From contig CALEMZ010000433.1 in assembly GCA_937910975.1 (NCBI GenBank), forward strand, positions 1 through 17,745: a stretch of DNA of 17,745 nucleotides, read 5' to 3'. The notes below the pieces were generated by a model, which made no database searches, was not told the origin of the DNA, and saw only the letters and a list, made by a program, of their open reading frames with translations. This document shows, in pieces, positions 1 through 7,141 of the stretch (the first letter of the stretch is position 1; every line of letters starts with the position of its first letter). Both the position numbers and the translations under genes were made by a program. Source of the DNA: an uncultured Pseudorhodobacter sp. GTDB taxonomy: Bacteria; Pseudomonadota; Alphaproteobacteria; Rhodobacterales; Rhodobacteraceae.

Positions 1-207
1 GGCGTTGATGAGGCCGAAGCCGTGCGCGAAACGGTTGCCATCCTTAAGCAAGCAGACCTCGCGCCTTTGGATGTGTCTGGCTACGGCACGCTGGAAGAGC
101 GGTTGGAGGGCGGCGACGAGATTGATGACGAAGAGCGTGGACTGATGGAACGCGCGCTGTCTGAAAACTCTGTGATCGTTGCGCAGATGACGCCGTTTTT
201 TGACTGA
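1..207 (+). CDS. 3' end of an unrecognised acidic protein (partial)
   Basis: The frame is open from the first base of the window and ends in TGA at 205-207, giving 68 residues of the C-terminus; the gene begins outside the window. The tail is strongly acidic and has no membrane segment or cysteine motif. It contains a run EIDDEERGLMERAL and ends in MTPFFD. Codon use resembles that of the neighbouring genes, and the frame ends 40 bases before the stop of the convergent Hint-like gene, which supports a real gene. I do not recognise the family and assign no function. The in-frame ATGs inside this stretch are not proposed as starts, because the protein-like character continues to the window edge. 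Confidence 0.6.
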   Translation, partial: GVDEAEAVRETVAILKQADLAPLDVSGYGTLEERLEGGDEIDDEERGLMERALSENSVIVAQMTPFFD

Positions 208-247
208 AACGGCTTCGTCCGGTGTGGCTGTTCTGCTCAAGCCGCAA

Positions 248-1261
248 TCATGCCGCAGCGCGCCTGCCAGTTCTCCCTAGCATATCGAGCAAAGGGATCG
301 TCTCATAGCCTTGGATCACAAGATGCGGAGCACTTGTTTTGAGCCATGGCTGCTCGTGGAAATGGGTAAGAAGTCTGCAATCCTCTGCTCGGATCAACCT
401 TGGCATGCCGATGTCCAGTGAGACGCAAGACGTGATCGCACGCCGAAAATCCATAAGGGCCGCGCGCCCATCGGTCAAATTTCGGGCCTCAGTCAGAACG
501 GTTTCATCGCTAAACAAATACTCCACCTCATCCCCGGAAATGGCGACAAGTTGGTCGGACGAGACAAGAATATCGGTTTCCGCGCCAAAATAGGGTGCGC
601 GCAGCATGACCGGGCTGAATGAGCCACGGCTTGGCAAATCCATGTGGAGAAGAGATTGCAAAACGGCATAATCCCCATCTTCGGTTAGCAAAAGATCGCC
701 GGCACGAAGCTTGCCTGCCGGGCAAGGCCCATTGGCTGTTTCAATCGGCGTTTGCAGCCCGATCCAAGGCGCGCGCTCGGGCAGATTACTGCCGTCCATC
801 AAACCAAACCATAGGACCGACCTGTGGCGCACGATCTCGTCAGCGCCTTGGCAAACGCTCAGCAAATCTTCCATGAACATCGGCATGGGGTCACGGCCAC
901 GGGTTTTTCGGCCTTTGCCGTGGCCCGGTTGTTCAAGTGATAGTGTCCAGCTTTTTCCCGGACCGTCCCAACCAAAGGATATGCGGCCAACGCCATGACT
1001 CGCGAGGCCAAGGTGCCCCGGCAATACGTGGCGCATCAAGCGATCACCCTGCCGATGCATGACCACCACGCCAGCCTGTTCATCGACAAAAATGGAAAGC
1101 GCCCGCGGCCAGCTTTTGCTGGTCTTGAAGTCGATCAAGATTGCTGACCCTTCAAGCGGCAGTTCAAACTCCAGCACCAGAGTTGCCTTTGCCAATAGGG
1201 ACACGCCTTCGGCGGCCTCCAGTGGCGATGATCTATCTGAAAGGACGAGCCAGCTTGTCAT
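248..1261 (-). CDS. Hint-like protein with degenerate Hint active site
   Basis: This gives a 337-residue protein if translation starts at the ATG at 1261-1259, four bases after the stop of the upstream Hint gene. A longer reading to 1543 only adds out-of-frame sequence of that upstream gene, so I reject it. Residues about 1-140 form a beta-rich, LamG-like region with no signal peptide. Residues about 160-270 align with the Hint domain of the neighbour: the blocks KLRAGDLLLT, DILVSS and EVEYLFSDETVL match its SLQAGDLVIT, DLLVSP and AELLFGESEVL. The position of the catalytic Hint cysteine is Trp166 and the conserved histidine position is Gln237, so self-cleavage is not expected. Proteins of this shape are, as I recall, common in roseobacters and annotated only as Hint-domain proteins. 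The four-base gap implies co-transcription and perhaps translational coupling. Function unknown. Confidence 0.8.
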   Translation of the reverse strand: MTSWLVLSDRSSPLEAAEGVSLLAKATLVLEFELPLEGSAILIDFKTSKSWPRALSIFVDEQAGVVVMHRQGDRLMRHVLPGHLGLASHGVGRISFGWDGPGKSWTLSLEQPGHGKGRKTRGRDPMPMFMEDLLSVCQGADEIVRHRSVLWFGLMDGSNLPERAPWIGLQTPIETANGPCPAGKLRAGDLLLTEDGDYAVLQSLLHMDLPSRGSFSPVMLRAPYFGAETDILVSSDQLVAISGDEVEYLFSDETVLTEARNLTDGRAALMDFRRAITSCVSLDIGMPRLIRAEDCRLLTHFHEQPWLKTSAPHLVIQGYETIPLLDMLGRTGRRAAA

Positions 1262-1265
1262 CCCG

Positions 1266-2840
1266 CTATGCAGACTGTCCTGAAGCCAGCAAAAGCTGCG
1301 CCGCATTGGCCTGCAAGGTGCGGCGTGCCGCAGCGCTGTAGCCATGGCCCGTTTCCGGGTTGATCTCAGGGAAAAGGGCACAGATTTCAGCGACGATATC
1401 GGCCTCAAAGCTTTTGGTCGTTTGCGGGCCGGGCAAGAAGCTTTCGGTGGGAAGTCCGGCAGAAAACACCACCTGATGGCGATCAAAGAGCAAGTGGACA
1501 TACTCCACCTCGCCCCCTGGGACAGCCAAAACAGAGCGGCCATTCACAAGGTCTTTCGCCGCTACCAATACCTCGGATTCGCCGAACAGAAGTTCCGCCA
1601 AGCTGTCGCGAATGAGAACGCGGTGCAAAGGCGAGACCAAAAGATCGCGATGCAGGCCAAAGGTATTGGCCCGGATATGGATCGGCGCAAAACACCCTTC
1701 AGCAGCAACCCGGCGGCGACCAATCCAGCGCAAGGGTTGCGGCCCCTCGTCATGCGTGATGACCAGATCGCCCGCTTGCAGGCTTTCGACAGGCACTTCG
1801 CCATCGGGCGTAAGGATGCCCGTTCCCGCCACGAAACAAGGGATTGAGTTGATGGTGACAAAACCAACGTCAGAATTGCCCAAACCATCCTGGATGGTAT
1901 AGGTAAAGGTCTTTGTTTCAAGTTGCCCGTCACCAACAAGCGTGAATGTCCCATTTGCGTTTAGGGTGATCTGTTGGCCGGATGGCAACGTCACCGTAGA
2001 GCCCGCCGACACCGCAACATTATTGATGTGGGTGATAACAAGAGAAGCCCCCGGACCGCTGATGTCATTGCCCAAGACGTCAATTGTTTTGGTGCCAAAA
2101 GGGTTGAGGTTAACGCTGTCGTCCATCGCAACCAAGACGGTTTGCACGGAATTGGCTGCGATCAGGAGGTTACTGTCATAGGATGAGTCTCCGGCATCGG
2201 CGACACCGATACGGATCGAGTTCACCATACCAGCGTTTACAGGCATCGTCAGTGTCAGTGTGACGGTAAACCCATCCATTTCCGTATTGTAGCCGTCGGT
2301 GGTGTTGTTAATAAAAAGGTTCTGCTGGGTGGACCCGTTGATGTTGTTAACCGAAGTTACCCCATTGCCGACGGTGATCGGAATATGGGTGCCGTTGACC
2401 CAGACACCCACCACATCGTTGAACTGACTGTTGATGTATTCGGGGTATTCTTCCGAGGCAAAGACGAAGCTCATTGTCATCGTGTCACCCGTTGGGGTGA
2501 AGTCTATATCCAGCCAAACCGCATCATAGGTGTTTGTTCCCGCAATAGCGTTGAACTGGGCATTGTTGTTGGTGCCTGAGGTGTCTGTGGAAGTGCCGGT
2601 GGATCGGTTGGGATCCCCGCTGCTCTGGGTGAAACTGGCGGCGTTCCCCGTCGACAAAATAACGCCTGTTTCGGAAGGAACGACACCCGTAGACAAGCCC
2701 CCGTTTGAATAGATCGCGGATGAAGCGCTGGGACCGGAATAGGTGGCACTGTTGACCGTGGTACCCTCGCCAAAAATCGCGTTTGCCATGGCCAGTGCCG
2801 AAGCATTGGTCTGATATGTAAGCTCGGCACCAGTCGCCAT
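1266..2840 (-). CDS. Choice-of-anchor L / cadherin-like / Hint-domain protein
   Basis: I predict 524 residues from the ATG at 2840-2838 (MATGAELTYQ), preceded by a G-rich stretch GGGGGCG; the frame extends upstream to 2921, but that part reads like leader sequence. Residues about 5-220 match the choice-of-anchor L domain (TNASALAMANAIFG, GVILSTG, FVFASEEYPEY). About 235-330 is a bacterial Ig/cadherin-like module (DDSVNLNPFG, IDVLGNDISG, TFTYTIQDG). From Cys335 (CFVAGTGILTPDGEVPVESL) to about 475 lies a Hint_2 domain with His406 in VSPLHRVL and the late block LLFDRHQVVFSAGLPTESF. Hint domains break the peptide bond before the cysteine, so release of the N-terminal adhesin-like part is likely but inferred. 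There is no classical signal peptide and no RTX nonapeptide repeat, so the export route is unclear. The four-base gap to the next gene suggests an operon. Confidence 0.88.
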   Translation of the reverse strand: MATGAELTYQTNASALAMANAIFGEGTTVNSATYSGPSASSAIYSNGGLSTGVVPSETGVILSTGNAASFTQSSGDPNRSTGTSTDTSGTNNNAQFNAIAGTNTYDAVWLDIDFTPTGDTMTMSFVFASEEYPEYINSQFNDVVGVWVNGTHIPITVGNGVTSVNNINGSTQQNLFINNTTDGYNTEMDGFTVTLTLTMPVNAGMVNSIRIGVADAGDSSYDSNLLIAANSVQTVLVAMDDSVNLNPFGTKTIDVLGNDISGPGASLVITHINNVAVSAGSTVTLPSGQQITLNANGTFTLVGDGQLETKTFTYTIQDGLGNSDVGFVTINSIPCFVAGTGILTPDGEVPVESLQAGDLVITHDEGPQPLRWIGRRRVAAEGCFAPIHIRANTFGLHRDLLVSPLHRVLIRDSLAELLFGESEVLVAAKDLVNGRSVLAVPGGEVEYVHLLFDRHQVVFSAGLPTESFLPGPQTTKSFEADIVAEICALFPEINPETGHGYSAAARRTLQANAAQLLLASGQSA

Positions 2841-3148
2841 TTTCGCCCCCAACTTTTTGGAGACCGGATCAAACGCCTTAAATCGACCGGTTTTCCCGAT
2901 CTTGCACTGTCTTATTACCACTCGTTCGGGCGCGTTGGCCCAGCGTTTGCCCTGCCTCAGGACTTATTATTGCTGCCATTTAGGCCTAAAAGTTAGCCAT
3001 AGTCACGCGCGTTAACGTCTGAGTTGCGCTTGCGCGCAGGGAACGGTGGCAAGGCCGCAACAGTGCGGCTGCGCCTTTGCCAAGTGTTGCGAGGGCGGAA
3101 GGGACAAGGTATCGCTTGGCTACTCGATAGATGAGGGAGACCGTCTAG
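2841..3148. promoter_or_regulatory. Divergent intergenic region, Hint gene / dapE
   Basis: These 308 bases separate the minus-strand Hint gene from plus-strand dapE and must hold both start regions. I see no convincing -35/-10 pair for either gene. Two small GC-rich stem-loops lie on the dapE side. One is TGCGC-TTGC-GCGCA at 3025-3038. The other is GCCGCA-ACAG-TGCGGC at 3054-3069, flanked by GGCAA (3048-3052) and TTGCC (3077-3081), which can extend the stem with a bulge. Neither is followed by a T-run, so they are not obvious terminators; they would fall in a dapE leader if transcription starts upstream. No protein-like ORF is present. The dapE ribosome binding site GAGGGAGA lies about 3131-3138. 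Confidence 0.35.
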
Positions 3149-4312
3149 ATGCCCGCCGATATAAACCAGCAACCCATCGACCCCGCCGCAATCACCGCCG
3201 CGCTTGTGCGCTGCCCGTCTGTTACCCCTGTAGAAGGCGGGGCTTTGGTTTTGTTGGAGCGGCTGCTTTCCTCTGCGGGCTTTGCCTGTACTCGCGTTGA
3301 TCGGGGAGGAATTGCAAACCTTTACGCCCGTTGGGGTCGCGCCGGGGCAAACCGCAGCTTTGGCTTTAATGGCCATACGGATGTTGTGCCCGTTGGCGAT
3401 GCTGGCGCCTGGACCCATGATCCGTTTGGTGCTGTGGTGGTTGATGGCTGGATGTATGGCCGCGGGACCACCGATATGAAATCAGGGGTTGCCGCATTTG
3501 TCGCTGCCGCCATTGATTTTACGCGCCAAACCCCGCCGGATGGGGCGATCATTCTGGCGATCACCGGGGATGAGGAAGATGTGGCTACGGATGGCACGGT
3601 CGCACTTCTGGATTGGATGGCGGAAAATAACGAGGCAATGAGCGTGTGCCTTGTGGGAGAGCCAACCTGCCCCAATACCCTGGGCGAGATGATGAAAGTT
3701 GGGCGACGCGGCTCGCTGACGGCCCATTTCACGGCGCGCGGTGTTCAGGGCCATGCCGCTTATCCGCACCGCGCCAACAACCCGTTGAACGCGATGGTGC
3801 GACTGATGGATGGGCTGGCAACACATGAGCTGGATAACGGCACCGAACATTTCGATGCGTCCACTTTGGCCATCACCACCATCGATACCGGAAATCCGGC
3901 CAGCAACGTTATCCCTGCCAACTGCCGCGCGACAGTCAATATTCGCTTCAACGATGCGCATAGCGGGGCATCTATCTCGGATTGGTTGCGGGCGGAGGCT
4001 GCGGCAATCCAGATGGCAACGGGTGTTGAATTCGACGTGTTGATCAAGATATCGGGTGAGAGCTTTCTGACCCCTCCGGGCGATCTTTCCGCCTTGGTTG
4101 CGCGCGCGGTGCAGGCGGAAACAGGCGTCGAACCCGTGCTTTCCACCTCTGGCGGCACATCGGATGCGCGGTTTGTCAAAGACCATTGCCCGGTGGTCGA
4201 ATTCGGCCTTGTCGGAAAAACCATGCATCAAGTGGATGAGCGGGTAGAAGTGGCACAAATCCACAAGCTCAAAGCAATCTACACCCGCATTCTGACGGAA
4301 TATTTTGTATGA
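3149..4312 (+). CDS. dapE: Succinyl-diaminopimelate desuccinylase
   Basis: This M20-family di-zinc peptidase hydrolyses N-succinyl-LL-2,6-diaminopimelate to LL-diaminopimelate and succinate in the cytoplasm, a step in the succinylase route to meso-diaminopimelate and lysine. The 387 residues fit the family. Visible active-site elements are GHTDVVP with metal ligand His76, TTDMKSG with bridging Asp109, GDEE with Glu142 (general base) and Glu143, VGEP with Glu171, and the C-terminal TMHQVDE with His360. The middle portion, with GVQGHAAYPHRANNP, is the dimerisation lid. The ATG at 3149 is preceded by GAGGGAGA at good spacing. Its stop overlaps the start of the GNAT gene by four bases (ATGA), so the two are probably co-translated. 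All key residues are present. Confidence 0.97.
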   Translation: MPADINQQPIDPAAITAALVRCPSVTPVEGGALVLLERLLSSAGFACTRVDRGGIANLYARWGRAGANRSFGFNGHTDVVPVGDAGAWTHDPFGAVVVDGWMYGRGTTDMKSGVAAFVAAAIDFTRQTPPDGAIILAITGDEEDVATDGTVALLDWMAENNEAMSVCLVGEPTCPNTLGEMMKVGRRGSLTAHFTARGVQGHAAYPHRANNPLNAMVRLMDGLATHELDNGTEHFDASTLAITTIDTGNPASNVIPANCRATVNIRFNDAHSGASISDWLRAEAAAIQMATGVEFDVLIKISGESFLTPPGDLSALVARAVQAETGVEPVLSTSGGTSDARFVKDHCPVVEFGLVGKTMHQVDERVEVAQIHKLKAIYTRILTEYFV

Positions 4313-4731
4313 CAGCGCAAATTGAAGTGACCGAAGATATTGTGACCTGCCTTGAGCTGCGTCGCATTGTTTTCATCAATGAACAGGGCGTCAGCGAAGC
4401 GGATGAGCGCGACGAGATGGACGCAGCGGCGGTGCATCTGTTGGCCCGCGTGGATGGCAAGCCCGTCGGCTCTGCACGGCTTTTGACCTATGGAGAGATG
4501 GGCAAGATTGGCCGCGTTTGTGTTCTCAAAGAGCGCCGCGGCACAGGTCTGGGTGCAGCCTTGATCCGCGCGGCGGTTGAAGAGTTTCGCGGGATGGAAA
4601 CTGTGAGCCGGGTGAAGCTGGGCGCACAAACGCATGCAATTGCCTTCTACGAGAAGCTGGGGTTTTCGGCCTTTGGGGAAGAATATGATGATGCAGGGAT
4701 CGCGCATCGCGACATGATGCTTTTGCTGTAA
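4309..4731 (+). CDS. GNAT family N-acetyltransferase
   Basis: A 140-residue single-domain GNAT protein, close to the family's usual minimal length. The acetyl-CoA pyrophosphate-binding motif A is clear: GKIGRVCVLKERRGTGLG, with the R-x-x-G-x-G type signature RRGTGLG, followed by an alpha helix. The C-terminal motif B region reads AIAFYEKLGFSAFGEEYDDAG, with the tyrosine commonly used as general acid. The N-terminal part (LRRIVFINEQGVSEADERDEMD) resembles ElaA/PhnO-like acetyltransferases in which an acidic loop contacts an amine substrate. The start codon overlaps the dapE stop, so expression is coupled to dapE. The acceptor substrate cannot be read from sequence; linkage to dapE may reflect only shared transcription. 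Confidence 0.9.
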   Translation: MTAQIEVTEDIVTCLELRRIVFINEQGVSEADERDEMDAAAVHLLARVDGKPVGSARLLTYGEMGKIGRVCVLKERRGTGLGAALIRAAVEEFRGMETVSRVKLGAQTHAIAFYEKLGFSAFGEEYDDAGIAHRDMMLLL

Positions 4732-4796
4732 ATAACCGAACCATGCGCGTGCGCTTGGCAGGTGACGGCGCGCTTTGCGCGTGCTAGGGCGGGGTT

Positions 4797-7052
4797 ATGG
4801 AACAATTGCCCTCAAAATCCCAAGTCCTTCAGTGGTTGAGCGATAACCCAACGCTCACCTCCAAGCGCGATATCGCGCGCGCTTTTGGCATCAAGGGGGG
4901 CGATCTTAGAATAGAGCTAAAGCGCCTGCTCAAAGAGCTTGAGGACGAGGGCGCGTTGATGAAAAAGCAGCGCAGCTACCTAAACCCGAGCGCGCTTCCG
5001 CCCATCTCGATCTTGCAAGTCTTGGCGCCTGATGCGGATGGCGACTTGTTCGCCCGCGCAATGGAATGGACCGAGGAAGGCGAGCCGCCCAGCATTCTTA
5101 TCATGACAAAGAAGTCTGATCCGGCCTTGGGCGAGGGCGACCGTATTTTGGCCCGGCTGGAGCCTGTGGGCGGCAAAGACCACGCCTATGAAGCGCGTCT
5201 GATCCGGAAGATCGGATCGAACCCGACCAAACTTCTGGGTATTTTCCGTGCAGAATCCGAAGGCGGGCGCATCGTTCCTATCGACAAGAAAAACGATAAA
5301 GAATGGCGCGTTCTGCGGGATGGCACCATGGACGCGCGCGATGGTGAATTGGTCGAGGCGGAGCAGGCCGGGCCGCGTCGCATGGGCTTGCCCCAAGCCC
5401 GCATTACGGCACGGCTGGGTGACCCGACAGGCCCGCGTGCTGTCAGTTTGATTGCCATCCACCAGCACGGGATCCCCGATCAGTTCCCCGACAAGGTGAT
5501 CGCAGAGGCCGACGCCGCCTTGCCCGCCCCGATGGGCAAGCGCGAAGATCTGCGCGCCCTGCCGCTCGTCACGATCGACCCGGTTGATGCGCGTGATCGC
5601 GATGATGCCGTTTTGGCCCAGCCGGACACGGATAAGGCCAACCCCGGCGGGCATATCGTTTGGGTCGTGATTGCGGATGTCGCCCATTTCGTCCGCCCCG
5701 GATCGGCGCTGGACCGAGAGGCGAAAAAGCGTGGAAACTCCAGCTATTTCCCGGACCGCGTCGTGCCCATGTTGCCTGACATTTTGTCCGGCGATCTATG
5801 CAGCCTGCATGAAAATGTTGATCGTGCCTGCCTTGCCGTGCGCATGGTTCTTGATGCGCAGGGCCGCAAGATCAGCCACCGTTTTACCCGCGCGATGATG
5901 CGCTCGGTTGCTTCGCTAAGCTACGCCCAAGTGCAATCGGCAATAGATGGCAACCCTGATGCCGTCACCGCGCCGCTGCTGGACGAGGTGTTGCGCCCCC
6001 TTTACGCCGCCTATGAAGCTACAAAACTGGCCCGAGCAGAGCGCCAGCCGCTTGACCTTGATCTGCCTGAGCGCAAGATCATCTTGTCAGATGACGGCAA
6101 GGTGCTTTCGGTCGATTTCTACCAACGTTTTGACGCGCATAAGGTGATTGAAGAATTCATGATCCTCGCCAATGTCGCGGCTGCGGAAGAGTTGATTAAA
6201 CTCAAACGCCCGCTCTTGTTCCGCGTTCACGAAGAGCCAAGCCCCGAAAAGCTTAATTCCTTGCGGGAGGTGGCTGAGGCTTCGGGCTTTACGCTCGCCA
6301 AGGGTCAGGTGCTGAAAACCGCGCATCTGAACCGTCTTCTGTCGCAAGCGGAGGGGACGGATTTTGATGAGCTGATGAACATCTCGACATTGCGTTCCAT
6401 GGCCCAAGCTTACTACACGCCGGATAATTTCGGGCATTTCGGGCTGGCGCTGCGCAACTATGCCCATTTCACCTCGCCCATCCGGCGTTATTCAGATCTA
6501 ATCGTACATCGCGCGTTGATTGCAGGGCATGGATGGGGCGATGACGGGTTGACGGCTGCGGATATTGAAGAGCTGGCGGATACCGCCAAACAGATATCGG
6601 ATACAGAACGGCGCTCGATGGTGGCAGAGCGGGATACAACGGACCGCTATTTGGCCGCTTACCTTTCCGACCGGATCGGCGCGACCTTTGAGGGTCGTGT
6701 ATCTGGGGTGCAACGCTTTGGCCTGTTTGTGAAGCTGAATGAAAGTGGCGCGGACGGGTTGGTCCCGATCCGTTCGGTCGGGCGTGAGTTTTTCCACTTT
6801 GACCCAGATAGCCAGACGCTGATGGGGGCCGATACTGGTCTGACCATTGGCATCGGCCAAAGGGTCAAAGTGCGATTGACCGAAGCTGTGCCAGTGACGG
6901 GTGGTTTGATTCTGGAATTGCTGGAGATCGAAGACCGCGCTCTGCCCCCTGGTGGTGGCCAATCCCGTACCCGTGGCGGCCCGCGCAAGCCCGGCAAGGC
7001 CGCGGCCAAGGCGCGCGCGATCAAACGCAAGGTGGTGCGGCAGCGCAAATAA
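4797..7052 (+). CDS. rnr: Ribonuclease R, 3'-5' exoribonuclease
   Basis: The 751-residue protein has the full RNase R order. There is an N-terminal winged helix (about 1-65), cold-shock-type OB folds (about 70-230), an RNB catalytic domain (about 245-590), an S1 domain from about 625 (GATFEGRVSGVQRFGLFVKL) to 705, and a Lys/Arg-rich tail (about 715-751). The magnesium-binding motif is TIDPVDARDRDD, giving Asp261, Asp267, Asp269 and Asp270 at the family positions. The conserved RNB signature HFTSPIRRYSDLIVHR is intact near 558. RNase R degrades structured RNA processively in the cytoplasm, including rRNA, mRNA and trans-translation targets. The ATG is preceded by AGGGCGGGG. The gene starts 65 bases after the GNAT gene, so it may share that operon or have its own promoter; a short CGCGC/GCGCG stem lies in the gap. 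Confidence 0.97.
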   Translation: MEQLPSKSQVLQWLSDNPTLTSKRDIARAFGIKGGDLRIELKRLLKELEDEGALMKKQRSYLNPSALPPISILQVLAPDADGDLFARAMEWTEEGEPPSILIMTKKSDPALGEGDRILARLEPVGGKDHAYEARLIRKIGSNPTKLLGIFRAESEGGRIVPIDKKNDKEWRVLRDGTMDARDGELVEAEQAGPRRMGLPQARITARLGDPTGPRAVSLIAIHQHGIPDQFPDKVIAEADAALPAPMGKREDLRALPLVTIDPVDARDRDDAVLAQPDTDKANPGGHIVWVVIADVAHFVRPGSALDREAKKRGNSSYFPDRVVPMLPDILSGDLCSLHENVDRACLAVRMVLDAQGRKISHRFTRAMMRSVASLSYAQVQSAIDGNPDAVTAPLLDEVLRPLYAAYEATKLARAERQPLDLDLPERKIILSDDGKVLSVDFYQRFDAHKVIEEFMILANVAAAEELIKLKRPLLFRVHEEPSPEKLNSLREVAEASGFTLAKGQVLKTAHLNRLLSQAEGTDFDELMNISTLRSMAQAYYTPDNFGHFGLALRNYAHFTSPIRRYSDLIVHRALIAGHGWGDDGLTAADIEELADTAKQISDTERRSMVAERDTTDRYLAAYLSDRIGATFEGRVSGVQRFGLFVKLNESGADGLVPIRSVGREFFHFDPDSQTLMGADTGLTIGIGQRVKVRLTEAVPVTGGLILELLEIEDRALPPGGGQSRTRGGPRKPGKAAAKARAIKRKVVRQRK

Positions 7053-7084
7053 CCGCCAATATCCACCCGGTTGCCCTCTGGGCG

Positions 7085-7113
7085 TTGTCAAACGCAGTTG
7101 TCTTGCTACATTA
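7085..7113 (+). promoter_or_regulatory. Possible sigma-70 promoter for the lytic transglycosylase gene
   Basis: A -35-like TTGTCA at 7085-7090 is followed, after 16 bases, by a -10-like TACATT at 7107-7112; CATTAT at 7109-7114, with an 18-base spacer, is an alternative. It lies about 30 bases upstream of the preferred start codon, placing transcription start in a short leader. The match is by eye only and the TTG here is also a possible but unlikely start codon in the same frame. Confidence 0.35.
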
Positions 7114-7141
7114 TGAGCAAAAGAAAAAGCAGGGCAGGCAA

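Noticed and set aside
210..244. CGGCTT/AAGCCG inverted repeat between the two convergent genes at the left edge
   Set aside because: Six-base arms with a 23-base loop and no T-run; too weak to call a terminator.
1262..1543. N-terminal extension of the degenerate Hint protein
   Set aside because: It overlaps the 3' end of the upstream Hint gene in another frame, is basic and Pro/Ser/Cys-rich like shadow sequence, and a good ATG follows at 1261.
2841..2921. Upstream extension of the 524-residue Hint protein
   Set aside because: The 27 extra residues show no signal peptide or family similarity; the protein-like sequence begins at MATGAELTY, and a G-rich stretch precedes that ATG.
3482..4264. 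260-codon minus-strand frame opposite dapE
   Set aside because: It is antisense to a fully conserved gene, rich in His, Arg and Cys, and has no recognisable domain.
4756..4796. Possible promoter (TTGGCA ... TGCTAG) just before rnr
   Set aside because: The spacer would be 21 bases, too long for a normal sigma-70 promoter, and the gap is only 65 bases, so read-through from dapE is as likely.
4980..5687. 235-codon minus-strand frame opposite rnr
   Set aside because: Antisense to the conserved RNase R gene, with shadow-type composition and no start signal.
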